Notes: generated from the sequence alone by a model not told the origin. A stretch of 64,000 nt of DNA from Glandiceps talaboti (GCF_964340395.1 NC_135552.1:7118994-7182993), one strand, 5' to 3'; positions 22,084-34,301 are shown, numbered from the stretch's first letter. Numbers and translations are program-made.

Positions 22084-23440
22084 TTTTATTATATCACTGT
22101 GTAAAGTGTTCCATCTCCACCAGTATAATCTAGAATTCATAGTTGTGGATACTGACAGAATAAAGCAGAACCTACGCAGAATCCATATAGTATATGAAGA
22201 GACCCGGAATACTATCCTGGAATAAACAATGAATTGTAAATCTGGGTTTTTGTTTGGCCACAGACAATATGTGGTTTGGCTTGGAGCTTTGGATTTAGAG
22301 ATATCTAGTGGAATACACAATGTGTATGTGTTGATGTTCCCAATGTTCCCATTGCTACACAAGACATGAATTGAGTAAAGGAAGTGTCAAATCTGTAGGT
22401 TGGGTGGTTTTAATTAATATGTAAATATGTTGCTTTGAAGGAAACAAACTTTTTCCTCTATGACTGAACTAACTCATTGGAGTTGTGAGTAACACCTTGT
22501 ATAATTACGCCAAGGTAACACCTAGTATAGAACGATCAATGCGTAATGTTGTAATCATGCAACAACCCAGGGCAAAACAGTCTCTCATAGATATGGTACA
22601 ACGTTAGCTCTATGCCTGAATAGTAATGAACCAGTATCTCAAAATCGTATGTGTATTTTTTAAACTGCAATTATTGTAGGAAATTTGTCTTGCTGGACAA
22701 ATATTACCGTAATCATAACAACACTAAACCATGGAGTTGTGATTGGCCCTATCACAAAATGTAGAACATGCAACAAAATTTAGACACACAATACATTTTG
22801 CATCAGCTTGTCCTCTAAAAGTTCACCTTCTATTTATCATTTGTCTGTCACATGTCATAAACAACGTGAGGACAATACACCTGTACTCTATAGCCCCATT
22901 CAGATATTTCAAACATTCAGACTGTAATCAAACAAAAAGTTGGTTGTGAAGCCCCTATAGAAGATACTTGAAGATATTGAAAGGACTGTATAAATTAGAC
23001 ACACTTCACTGGTATTTCGAGTTGATGGTGGAATTAATTACTGAAAATAGACTTCACTCACACAGTCTACTAAAATGGCTTTTAATAGTGATTATTTTCA
23101 GATGTTCACATCTATTCATAAAATTCACATTATTATCTAAATGTTTATCTGTACATGTATATGTATGGTTTTGTGTTAGGTCTTCATTTCAGTAAGAATA
23201 CAAATTAAATCATAATACTGTGTAATTTATCATATCACAACTTCGTTATTTCTAGTGGGGCAGATGTAAGGCTGGCAAATGTGGTAAAATCTTCATTGAT
23301 TTTCAGCATAAAATATTGAACTGACAAGGGCATGTGCATGTATTATTTGTAATTTTATTACTATGTTCTCATATACTCCAATGGTAAAAAGAGAGGTTTT
23401 ACTCTACAAATACACGAGAATGTTCACCCACCCTCACAGA
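22083..23440. other. Gene-free stretch
   Basis: No gene or strong repeat recognised. Short open frames lack family features. Confidence 0.4.
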
Positions 23441-23456
23441 CATTGATCCACCCCCA

Positions 23457-23490
23457 CATACATACATACATACATACATACATACATACA

Positions 23491-23522
<32 letters not shown>

Positions 23523-23738
23523 CATACATACATACACACGTACGTACACACGTACATACATACATACATACATACATACATACATACATACATACATACA
23601 TACACACGTACATAGTACATACATACACACATACACACACAAACATACATACATACATACATACATACATACATACATACATACATACATACATACATAC
23701 ATACATACATACATACATACATACATACATACATACAC
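23457..23738. repeat. (CATA)n microsatellite with CACG variants
   Basis: Mostly ACAT repeats with interruptions (acgtacgtacacacgtac). It lies directly at the left edge of the 23739-24466 duplicate block. Met-Tyr-Val-Cys or Ile-His-Thr-Tyr frames are repeat artefacts. Confidence 0.95.
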
Positions 23739-24466
23739 ACATACATAAACAAGCCAAAAAAAGCAATTCAGTGTTCTCCCCGAGGGGGTTTTGAGGGGCG
23801 AAGCAGCCCTTCATTTGCACGGGCCACCTTTTTCTTGCAGGACCATACATTTATATGTACCATTTATACAAGCCTCTGTACAAAGTTCGTGCGAGTTCAT
23901 AACTTGTGGCAGACATACTGAGCTCCAAGTGGTGTGCTCTGGTGTCCTTGGGTACCAGGAAGGTCAATCAAGAAAAATAAGAATGTTTGCCTATTGAGGT
24001 AAAGTGACTCCCCTCGTTTATCAAATGTAAAGAAATTCACGACAAACAAATTGAGAACAATGGATGGATTTACAGAAATCTATCAAGTGTGACAAAACTT
24101 ACAGATATAAGTAGTTGTAGTGTTTGTGAAGGTAGGCCTACCATAGAAATGACCCAAGTGAGTGAGCGAGTGTAACCTTATAGTCTAGTTCATGACGACC
24201 ATGTTCCAATTCTACACTGTTATCTTCTTCACACATTAATGCCAGGATCTCCATAATTTTGAAAAATAAAGGGGTGTCCCAATTTTCATATTAATTTGCA
24301 TATCATTAGCATATTTTTTACAGCAAAGGCCTACAATCAATTAAATTCCCATTTATCCATTCAGCAAACTTGAATACACAGAAATTTGTTCAGATCAACA
24401 ATTTCCAAAACTTTAACATAATTGATAATGTAAAAAATTCAGGAAAGAGATTGACAATATATAGCC
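23739..24466 (+). repeat. Near-identical ~728-bp duplicate, copy 1
   Basis: Runs from 'acataaacaagccaaaaaaa' to 'attgacaatatatag' and is repeated at 25447-26174 with only a few differences (for example 'agatataagtag' against 'agatatatgtag'). Both copies are preceded by a (CATA)n tract. Confidence 0.9.
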
Positions 24467-25260
24467 CAGCACTTAGGTTCTATCGAATAGTACAGTGCAT
24501 GCATGTGACCTGCGCAATCAGTTACTCCAGTGGCCAGCAAACAAGTTTCTATGATTTTAAAAAGTGAATAAATAAACGTTTTAATGGAAAAATAATAACG
24601 ACCCTTAGCCCACAAAATAGCATTGTCGCAAATCACGACCTGTTTTACGGCACCGTTCTTAACGAGCCTCCCACTGGAAACAAACAAACAAACAAACAAA
24701 CAAAAACATAAACAAATTAACCTATAAATGAGTAGATAAATACATTAATAAACAACAACAAACAAACAAACAAACACTACCCCAAAATAGTCACCAATGG
24801 CATACACATTCAGCATATACATGAAGTTTCTAAAGCCAGTACAGTGGACCATAACAATCTGTGAGACAAATTGATCAAACCGATGAAACAAGACATTAAT
24901 TGATATATTAGTTAGGAATAACCTGGTTAAGAAATAAATAGCCAAAGCCACACAGGTGGGCAAAGTCTGACCAAATAGTATCAACCCATCTGGAATATCA
25001 TGGTGTAGATTATGTCAGTCAGTGAAACCATACATATACTGGGATGGTATGGTGATTTGGGGAGCTGAAAATCACTGATGAGTTTAATTAAATTTGGTAA
25101 ACGCTGATTGTAAATATTAAATAATTGTTGAAAAGAAAGAATATGGTAATATATAACTAAATTCTCATTGTACAAAGCGGTTTGTTACGTGAAATAAATA
25201 TATATGTACACTCTTATTTTTCATAATGATAAAATAATTTTAAATGGTATGGCATGCAAC
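24467..25260 (+). repeat. Repeat block shared with 27957-29310
   Basis: Starts 'cccagcacttaggttctatc' and contains 'ttacggcaccgttcttaac', 'aatagtcaccaatggcatac', 'tggaccataacaatctgtga' and 'gatggtatggtgatttgggg'. The second copy is split by a ~690-bp insert. Confidence 0.8.
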
Positions 25261-25348
25261 TATACACTGAGAATCTTTCTCCATGTTAGTATTCTCTCAG
25301 ACCACTATAGAAACAGACTAGAAACTCCTATTGTATTATAAAGTGTGA

Positions 25349-25456
25349 ATACATACATACATACATACATACATACATACATACATACATACATACATAC
25401 ATACATACATACATACATACATACATACATACATACATACATACATACATACATAA
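25349..25456. repeat. (CATA)n microsatellite
   Basis: Uninterrupted ACAT repeats, directly followed by the second duplicate block. Confidence 0.95.
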
Positions 25457-26174
25457 ACAAGCCAAAAAAAGCAATTCAGTGTTCTCCCCGAGGGGGTTTT
25501 GAGGGGCGAAGCAGCCCTTCATTTGCACGGGCCACCTTTTTCTTGCAGGACCATACATTTATATGTACCATTTATACAAGCCTCTGTACAAAGTTCGTGC
25601 GAGTTCATAACTTGTGGCAGACATACTGAGCTCCAAGTGGTGTGCTCTGGTGTCCTTGGGTACCAGGAAGGTCAATCAAGAAAAATAAGAATGTTTGCCT
25701 ATTGAGGTAAAGTGACTCCCCTCGTTTATCAAATGTAAAGAAATTCACGACAAACAAATTGAGAACAATGGATGGATTTACAGAAATCTATCAAGTGTGA
25801 CAAAACTTACAGATATATGTAGTTGTAGTGTTTGTGAAGGTAGGCCTACCATAGAAATGACCCAAGTGAGTGAGCGAGTGTAACCTTATAGTCTAGTTCA
25901 TGACGACCATGTTCCAATTCTACACTGTTATCTTCTTCACACATTAATGCCAGGATCTCCATAATTTTGAAAAATAAAGGGGTGTCCCAATTTTCATATT
26001 AATTTGCATATCATTAGCATATATGTTTTACAGCAAAGGCCTACAATGAATTAAATTCCCATTTATCCATTCAGCAAACTTGAATACACAGAAATTTGTT
26101 CAGATCAACAATTTCCAAAACTTTAACATAATTGATAATGTAAAAAATTCAGGAAAGAGATTGACAATATATAG
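25447..26174 (+). repeat. Near-identical ~728-bp duplicate, copy 2
   Basis: Second copy of 23739-24466, 1708 bp downstream. Its right part also belongs to the large inverted repeat with 30240-30985. Confidence 0.9.
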
Positions 26175-26650
26175 CTTTGACGACGTTGTCAAGCATGTTT
26201 TACACACACTACACATGGTTGATCCATGCACCTATAATCTAGCTATCAGCTATCAGTTAGTTTTTAGTTGTTGTTTTCACCTTGTACACTTGCAAGTTAT
26301 TCATTAAAATAAACTAAAAATAATTCATTTTCTTTTATTTTTATTAAATTTGATATATTTTTTATTTCAATGAATGTAAAAAGATTTTTCATCACAATTT
26401 GTCGGAAATATATATATTTTTTTATATGACGAATTTGGGCTATGAATTACGGAATATGTTCAGTGCTCATGTGGGTGACAAAACATGGCTGTCTCGTGCT
26501 ACAACAATCACGATTCACATCCAAACTTAATCACTTAGGACAGTAATTCTGGCATGGAACTGTGCAGGAGTAGTTATTCTTTAAGATTAAGTATAAATTT
26601 TAGGTTTTCATTCGTATTCATCGATACAATGCAAAAATGGTCATGACATC
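25945..26650 (+). repeat. Left arm of a ~0.7-kb inverted repeat
   Basis: Reverse complement of about 30240-30985. Matching phrases include 'ttttgaaaaataaaggggtg', 'gcatatcattagcatat', 'acatccaaac', 'atttgggct' and 'atcgatacaatgc'. The arms have diverged by roughly 20-30 percent by eye. Confidence 0.7.
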
Positions 26651-26734
26651 GTATAACCTATGTCATTGGAAGTACATTGTATTAGTGGAATTGGGATATT
26701 TTCTGAAGTCAATGCTATGCTAACTACGATCATT

Positions 26735-26788
26735 TTTTAGCACAACTGAACTGATAAGGTTCAGTAGTGCTATAGACATGGCAAAGTA

Positions 26789-26825
<37 letters not shown>

Positions 26826-27400
26826 GTGTGTGTGTGTGTGTGTCTGTGTGTGTGTAAACAACTTAAAGTCAAAAACTGCTGGATTGATTGTTTTGATATT
26901 TGATCATCTTGTTACTTTGGGTGTCTAGTTGGGAAATTGTTCAAATAAAAATGATCACATCTGAGATGTGTGTTTTTGGTCAAAAAATGTGAATTTTGGT
27001 AAAAAAAACTTAAACTCCAAAACTACCGGGCAGATTGGCCTGAAATTTGGTGGTAATATTCCCAGGGGGAAGTAAATTAAGATTTGTTCATGACATGATG
27101 ATTCCATGAGTAATATGCAAATTAGTGCTAAAATGTGGGGGTTTTTATCACAAAGCTTTAATTCAAAAACTACTCAGCAGATTGGGCTGAAATTTGATAG
27201 GGATGCATCTAGGGGTGATGAAGAAATATTAAGTATATACATGATCTCATCAGTAACCTGCAAATTAAGTGTAAAAAAGTGAATTTGGTCAAAGATTTAT
27301 ATCCCAAAAAGTACTTGGGTAATGAGACTGAAACTTAGATGTTTCTAGAAGTTATATTCTGAAGATTTTCTTCAAAGGTTTTGACACAATTGGCCCTAGT
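26735..27400 (+). repeat. Tandem ~130-bp degenerate units with (TCTG)n/(TG)n
   Basis: Starts near 'gcacaactgaactgataagg', passes (TCTG)n and (TG)n, then repeats the theme 'aaaactac(c/t)...cagattgg.ctgaaatttg'. The family appears inverted at 37390-37860. Confidence 0.7.
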
Positions 27401-27800
27401 AACCATGACTACGCTATTAGCAACAACCAAATGGCAGTATATTTTGCCCAAATAACAACATCATCTGGTAGGCAGGTGAGTAAACATTCAAACAATGTAT
27501 ACAAATATCCCTAGCAACCATGACCACGCCTATAGCAACAGCCAAATGGTGGTGTATATTCACAAAGATAACAGGGATTAATAGACAAGTGAATGTAAAT
27601 TTGCCTAGCAACAAGACCACGCCCATAGCAACAGCCAAATGATCACTTTTATTGCGAAGATAACAATAGGGATAAATAGACAAAAGAATAAACATTCAAA
27701 AAAATGTATGCAAATATACCGAGCAACAAGACCACGCCCATAGCAACAGCCAAATGATCGCATATATTGCTAAGATAACAACAGGGTTGGATAGGCAACT
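27400..27800 (-). repeat. Tandem ~95-105-bp units
   Basis: Four decayed units containing 'accacgcccatagcaacagc' and 'aagataacaa'. Related decayed units lie on the opposite strand at 2050-2760. Confidence 0.75.
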
Positions 27801-27956
27801 GGATAGCCATACAGTAAATGAACACCTATGCTTAGCATGAATCAACTTGTGGATAAACATTTTTAAAACATGTACAATGTCATTGGTGCTATTTGTAAAG
27901 TAGCTGTCACCTTTAGGGGTGGAGGTTAAATATACAAAATTGTGTGTGCAATTAGC

Positions 27957-29310
27957 CCAGCACATAGGTTCTATCGAATAGTACAGTGCATGTAGCATGT
28001 GACCTGCACAATAAGTTACTCCAGTGGCCAGTAAACAAGTTGCTTTGATTTTAAAAAGTGAATAAATCAACGTTTTAATGGAAAAAATAATAACGACCCT
28101 TAGCCCACACAATAGCATCATGGCAAACCAGGGACTATTTTACAGCACCGTTCTTAACAAGCCTCCCACTGGAAACACGCTAAAACATAAACAAATAAAC
28201 CGATAAATGAGTAGATAAATACATGAATAAACAGCAACAAACAAACACACAAACACTACCCCCAAATAGTCACCAATGGAGAGACTAATGGTGACTATTT
28301 TGGGGGGTAGTGTCTGTGTGTTTGTTGTTGTTTATTTATGTATTTATCTACTCATTTATTGGTTCATTTGTTTGTTTGTTTGTTTGTTTACTAGTTTGTT
28401 TGTTTGTATTTGTAACCAAAACTAACCGAGCCTGAGCTCCCTGTGGTAAAGCTTGAGACAGTACTGACCTCGGTCATCAGTGAATTTCATAGACATGCAC
28501 TGTATGGGCAAGTGTCGGTATTCTTTGAGAGTTTTTAGATGTACTTGTTTGTTCAAATGCATTATATATATTTTTTTTAAGTTGACGTTGCAACTTCATT
28601 ACTGGAAGAGAAAGGAAGTTATTGCTGGGTACCCACATCCTTTTCTTTCGCATCGGGTAACCTTCAAGTACCGTCATGGAGATATCTCCCCTTTTACTCT
28701 TTACACTGTTCACAGTGCTAGTGATCTGGGCAGGTGCGAATTTGACACCCATGTATGCAAATATTGCGAGTTTATAGTGATAAGTCAGGGCTTCTTTAGA
28801 CGTTTGGGTACACATGCATTTGTTTACTTCCTTTTTTGATTTTTGATTTTTCAGGAATTGAAAAACTCAAACCCTGTTCAATTTTCGCTGGGTGAAAGAG
28901 GAATATTTGATAAGGCAAAAGAGCATATAATCTCAAAAATGGTCAAAAATACTGATTTCTTATGCATCTCCCCTTAAAATGCATACACATTCAACATACA
29001 CATGTAGTTTCCAAAGCTTGTACAGTGGACCATAACAATCTGTAAGACAAATTGATCAAACCAATGAAACAAGTCATATAATTGATAAAGTAGTAAGGAA
29101 TAACCTGGTTCAGTAATAAACAGCCAAAGCCACACAGGTGGTGGGCAAAGTCTGACCAAATAGAATCAACTCATCTAGAATATCATGGTGTAGATTATGT
29201 CAGTCAGTGAAACCATACATATACTGGGATGGTATGGTGATTTGGGGAGCTGAAAATCCTTGATGGGTTTAATTGTACAGATATTTAAATTTGGTAAACA
29301 CTGATTATAA
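27957..29310 (+). repeat. Second copy of the 24467-25260 block, interrupted
   Basis: Matches 24467-24800 at 27957-28281 and then 24800-25130 from 28977 on. The break holds a ~690-bp insert starting with an inverted copy of the left flank (see 28195-28375). Confidence 0.7.
28195..28375. repeat. Palindromic junction
   Basis: 'aaaccgataaatgagtagat...aatagtcaccaatgg' (28198-28280) is followed after about 9 bases by its imperfect reverse complement '...tggtgactattttgggg...atctactcatttattgg' (28290-28362). Confidence 0.75.
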
Positions 29311-29372
29311 ACTCTTGTTTTTGTCTCCGTTCTTACTTTCTATGTACTTTCGGTTTACAACGCTATGGGGGT

Positions 29373-29390
29373 TTCCCAGCATGCATTGCG
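29373..29390 (+). promoter_or_regulatory. ZNF143/Staf-type binding site
   Basis: TTCCCAGCATGCATTGCG matches the core of the known ZNF143 (Staf, SBS) consensus closely. It sits in a short GC-richer island (29340-29440). Such sites usually mark promoters, but no gene is recognised next to it. Confidence 0.4.
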
Positions 29391-29683
29391 ACAGACACTA
29401 TCCGCTACCCTTTGGGGACCCCCTATCTCGTCGTTAGTTGAGGGGTCATGTTTAAATGTTGATTCATTACAAAGCACATGGTTAACAAGAACGTTCTGGA
29501 AGCGTGATTAGCGATCACAGTACAGTAAAGTTGAGTTTACGATGTGTGAACCTGTTTTGATCGAATTTGTGCATCATTGGATGTGATTTTGTTAAATTAA
29601 GGGACAGATATACTGGTATCACTCAGCTTGTATCTGTGTACATTGGTATCAAAACATTGTATGTGGTCGGTAGTTTTGTACGT

Positions 29684-31140
29684 CGGTATTTCTACATCGC
29701 CTCCAAAATTGTGTTCCTTTTGATTTTTTTCCTAGCAAATTTAGTTGCCGTCCTGTTGATAAAAAACAGGCACTGTTTGCATGCTTCTGTGTATGCAGTG
29801 TTCTCCACGAGGGGTTTTTGAGGGGCGCATCGCCCCCGCTTTCATGGATCACCCATTTGTTTTGGTAGTATACAAAACGAAGACCGAAGACCGAAGATCG
29901 AAGACCGAAGATCTTTGCCATGGTTTTATGTACCCGACGATGAAAATATTTCACCACATTCCCAACTTCAAAACCTACTTAGAAATGAAATAGAGTGAAC
30001 ACCTTATACATTTGTTTTGGCATGAACGTCTTCAAGAGATTCTATTCAATGCTGTTAATAAAGGAAGTGAACAGCGACACTGCGTCTATCATCATTTATG
30101 AACTTATTTATCGCCTTGATTATAATAATGGTTGCCAAAACAAAACCAGTAAATGTAGTACCGTCGTAAAGTAGAAGGTACGTTGGTAGTTTCTATGGCC
30201 CGTAATTTCCAAGCCTTCCTGTATACGTAATACACAGTACGCATATGATGTACGATGTCACAGCAATTTTCGCACTGTATCGATAAATACGAACAAATAC
30301 CTAATATTTATACATGTTCTTTAGAAATAACTACTCCGATACGGTTCCATGGTAAAATTAATGTCCTAAATGATCACGTTTGGATGTAAATCGCGATCGT
30401 AGTACCAAGAGGTAGCTCTGATGTGCCAGCCATGTTTGTTACTGTACATTTGCACTGAACGTATTCGGTTATTCTTAGCCCAAATTCGTCACATTTAAAA
30501 TGTACGCATTTCCAGCAAATTTTGATGAAAAATGATTTTCCATTCATGAAAATTAAAAATATATCAAATTTTAGAGAAATAAAGGGAAATGAATTGTTTT
30601 CAATTAATTTTTTATGAATGACATGCACATTTACAAAGTGAAACCAACAACTCAAAACTCAATACATGTACATCAACAATGCCATGTGTTGTGTGCGTAA
30701 AACATGCTTGCCAACATTACTGTATGTGTAACATCGTCTGTGTAACTATCAAACTCCTTCCTGAAATTTTTAGATTGTCAATTATGTTAAAGGTTTGGAA
30801 ATTGGTGATCTCAACACATTTCAGTGCACTTTAGTTTGCTGAATGAATAAAATAGGAGTTTTGATTTGGAAACTTTTTTCACTTCCTAATATTATGATCT
30901 GGAAATATGCTAATGACATGCAAATAAATATGCAAATTATGGCACCCCTTTATTTTTCAAAATTGTGGAGAACCCTGAGTATGTGTCAATACTACAACAG
31001 ACTTTCGATGTGCATTCTTCAGTGTCATGAAGAGAGTTGAACTCGTGTACTATCTTTTGGCGCAATCATATAAAATATCGTTCTACTTATTTCTACATCA
31101 ACATCGACCTCGGTATTTCTACATCGCCTCCAAAATTGTG
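29684..31140. repeat. 30-bp direct repeat pair spaced 1.4 kb
   Basis: 'cggtatttctacatcgcctc' plus 'caaaattgtg' occurs at 29684-29713 and 31111-31140. The right arm of the large inverted repeat lies between them. Confidence 0.6.
30240..30985 (-). repeat. Right arm of the ~0.7-kb inverted repeat
   Basis: Inverted partner of 25945-26650; spacer about 3.6 kb. No transposase frame was seen in the spacer. Confidence 0.7.
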
Positions 31141-31478
31141 CCAGTTGAGAAATTCATGTCCAGCTTCCAATTCAATCAAGTTGTTAAAACAGCTACCACA
31201 CTCAAAACCACCCTAATAGACCACATCTATGTCAAATCTGCACACTCACCTATTGGGAAATGCCCATGTCATGCAAACATATTACAGCTACCATGATCCT
31301 GTAATATACCAGATGTCTCCCAACCCTTAGGTATGTAACCTTGTTTCACTGCCACACTATCCTACCCTCAACATATCCACTTTCGGCCAATTTACACCAA
31401 TCCAATCATCATCTGATTGCCTCTTCATGTCCCTAACTGTGCCCTGGAACTACGCTTTTTCTTGCAAATGCATACTAG

Positions 31479-31550
31479 TTGAATTTAGTCTAGTCCTGCT
31501 TGCAGATGGTGCACACATTCATATGCAAGCAGGACTAAATTTAGTCAAGT
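31479..31550. ncRNA. Pre-miRNA-like hairpin or tiny foldback
   Basis: 'tagtcctgcttgcagatg' and 'atatgcaagcaggactaaa' pair almost perfectly around a ~12-base loop; arms are about 30 bases. The size fits a microRNA precursor, but a MITE remnant is equally possible. Confidence 0.25.
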
Positions 31551-33388
31551 GTTTTATTCATAACTCAATGTGACATGGTAAAATACATTGTGTAAATCAG
31601 AATTGTAGACTTACTAATCTCGGCAACAATAAATATTTCACTAATCATAACTGAAAAAGTCTTGTGTGAAAAATGTTCAATCTCAATCACAGACGCAGAG
31701 CGCTAATGTCTTCCAACGGTACGTCAAGCAAAATCATTGACCGTCTCCTGAATAACTATCCCTCACATTTGAGCTGCTAGATTCATCGACTAAAATAAAC
31801 CATTATTAGGTAGAAGACATCACAAAATACTACTTTTTATTGTTCGTTTTTGAAAATTCACCATATTTCACTGTTAAAATGATTTTTAAAAGAGCAAAAT
31901 GAGTTTTTAACGAAAAATTAAAACAAAAGTATGGACTACAATCTCATGATTATTTTTTATCCATATATGGTAAGACTCATTAGCGAAAGAACTTTGACCT
32001 CGACTAGTTAAATCTACAAGTTTTACTGAAGTGAAAACATGGCTGCCACATTACCACATCAGCAATTTTGACATGGCGATTTCACCACCAATATTGATTG
32101 TATGAAATCAAAACTCCATAAATGAACCACAAAGTACTTTCCTTTCAAAATGCGGTAATTTTAGAACGGCTGTTATCGTTTGTATTGACGACTGACAATG
32201 TCAAAAATTGTCCCCTACAGTGACAGCATACACTTTCAGGCTAGACAACTTTGTCAGAGCATACAAAATACATACAGGAATGTATCATTCTGTAGAAGGG
32301 GTGCAGACTTTGGATTTGAAGTCCACAACCCTGTTTCGAACAAACATTTGTCATTTGGGCGTATAATGTGTAGAATTCAGACTATAGCATATAACATTCC
32401 TTGTCTGTCGTCAATGGTGTCTTTTGAAAAGTGGCAGTTTACTTCAATCTTGTGGACTGATTTCCAATATGGCATTGGTCACAATGCTCATTAACATATT
32501 TAATTTCTTTTTTTAATTGCAAAAAAAATCATCAAAGATAAAAAGAACATGTACCGACATGAAATTAACAAATTTGAGTAAGCTACCCTCTGCGCATCAA
32601 TACGCCAGATATCAAAGCAATCTGATGAACAGTATCTGACGAGTAGTATTTGAGAAGAAGATGACAATATCATTTTTGAAAAAAAATCGTAGAAAATTGA
32701 AAATGGCACAGATCAACTTGGCATCAACAAATCTCAATAGCCTCCCCAAAGGAACATACACACCAACTATCAAAGTATTCTGACTGTCGGTTTCGGAGAA
32801 GAAGATGAAAATAAAAAGAGTTGACAGACAGACAACGAACAATGACGGCGAGAATCAATCTCACACTAAAAACTGCTCAGCTTTCGCTGACAGTGGAGCT
32901 AACTAGTGTTGTAGTAACAAGGACCAGCATGACATAACACCTGCAGGGTCAATGTGAATAATCATTCCTGACCATTCTTGTGAGTGATAGACACAGCAGA
33001 GTGGTAGAGCCTACAATCATGTTTGTTATACTGAAGAGTCTACAAAAGTTTTCAAAACATGCCAATACACCTGCTTTTGAATTACTAGTATTTTATAGTA
33101 AATATGTACATCATGTATGATACACTAGCATTTTGGTTATAATCAATGGAAAACATATATTTGCTAAGACGCAAGTAAACAAGTATTTGGTTACAGACCT
33201 TGTAATTGTTTTATACAGACCATAATGTTTTGATTGTTTGGTGATATTTGTTCACACAAAAATATTTTAAAGGAGGGTTTTTTTTTTTCATTTTGATATC
33301 AACCAGCTCAATAATACTGTGTAAAGGTATGAATTGTAGGTTTACATTTGTTTAGAAAAGAGAACATTCTTTCCAACCTACCTATAAT
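31551..33388. other. Gene-free stretch downstream of CCDC148
   Basis: No gene or clear repeat recognised between the hairpin at 31.5 kb and the small inverted-repeat element at 33.39 kb. Short open frames do not look like proteins. Confidence 0.4.
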
Positions 33389-33483
33389 CTGTAAGGTACA
33401 ATGTGTCATGCCATGCCTATCAACTAGCGCTGAAAGGGGTAGTACCGATGCATTAGGACGCCCTGCTGTGTTTTATCTTACAG
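33389..33483. mobile_element. ~95-bp element with CTGTAAGGTAC/TATCTTACAG ends (copy 1)
   Basis: Begins CTGTAAGGTAC and ends TATCTTACAG. The interior 'aaaggggtagtaccgatg...aggacgccctg' matches the reverse strand of the element at 47449-47547. Confidence 0.55.
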
Positions 33484-33754
33484 ACTAACCGTACCACTGA
33501 GAAAACTAGAAGAGTACAGTCATACAGTACTGCAGTCAGAGAATGCGAGATGTTTGTCAGCGTGTCACAATGACACAATGTCCTCAGGTTTTTTTCATGG
33601 AAACAGTGATGGTATTTTCACATCCTTAGCTATCTTCACATAAAAGATTACTCATATAATATTGTATATTTTCTCACAAGATGTTTTATAGAAAAGAAGG
33701 CTAGACCAAAAAGGTCAAGGGGACTTACACATCCAAATTTTATGTTTATGGTGC

Positions 33755-34135
33755 ACTCTCTATCACCAGTTTTTGTCCATTTTGGAAAATAATAAAATCT
33801 TTGTCCCATCGTGGTGGTTGTCAGTAGTTTCATACACAAAGTCATAAGTTTTTGTCAAATTTTGAAAACAGTAGATTCCATATCCCTATGTGGTGGTTTG
33901 AGTGGTTTTATGGTAGACATCATTTGACGAGAACACAGCCATCATTTGAGTAGAACCAATGTTAAATGTATTATCAGTGTCTGTCCATTTTGAAAACTGT
34001 AGATTCTGCATTCCTATACAGCGGTTTGACTAGATACAGGTACTTGTTATCATCATTTTTTTTCCCCATTTTGAAAACAGTAAGTTTCTATATCTTGACG
34101 TAGTGGTTAACAGAGGCCATCATATGACTAGGACA
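33755..34135 (-). pseudogene. Array of four decayed copies of the CCDC148 terminal coding segment
   Basis: Past the stop of CCDC148 (34146) the segment encoding its last ~25 residues recurs at about 34045-34125, 33965-34035, 33850-33945 and 33755-33835. The copy at 33850-33945 still reads RQMMSTIKPLKPPHRDMEST then VFKI and a stop on the minus strand. The others carry stops and indels but keep STVFKM or its shifted equivalent. They could be 3' UTR, or the best copy an alternative end. Confidence 0.75.
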
Positions 34136-34145
34136 CTTGTTATCG

Positions 34146-34301
34146 TCACTTTTTGTCCATTTTAAAGACAGTAGATTCCATGTCTCTACGTGGAGGTTTA
34201 AGCGGTTTCATAGTAGCCATCATTTGACGTGCATATGGATTATTCTGTAGTCCAGCTGATCTTAATGCTGCATCTAATTTATACCTTGGGTCACTGATAA
34301 C
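34146..34301 (-). CDS. CCDC148: CCDC148 coding exon 10 (last)
   Basis: Acceptor ttccctatacag/GTTATC. Encodes VISDPRYKLDAALRSAGL... to the conserved C-terminus DMESTVFKMDKK and stop. Confidence 0.92.
   Translation of the reverse strand, partial: VISDPRYKLDAALRSAGLQNNPYARQMMATMKPLKPPRRDMESTVFKMDKK

Noticed and set aside
28477-28839. Overlapping ~115-codon frames on both strands
   Set aside because: Mirror-image open frames within an inserted repeat region; no protein signature.
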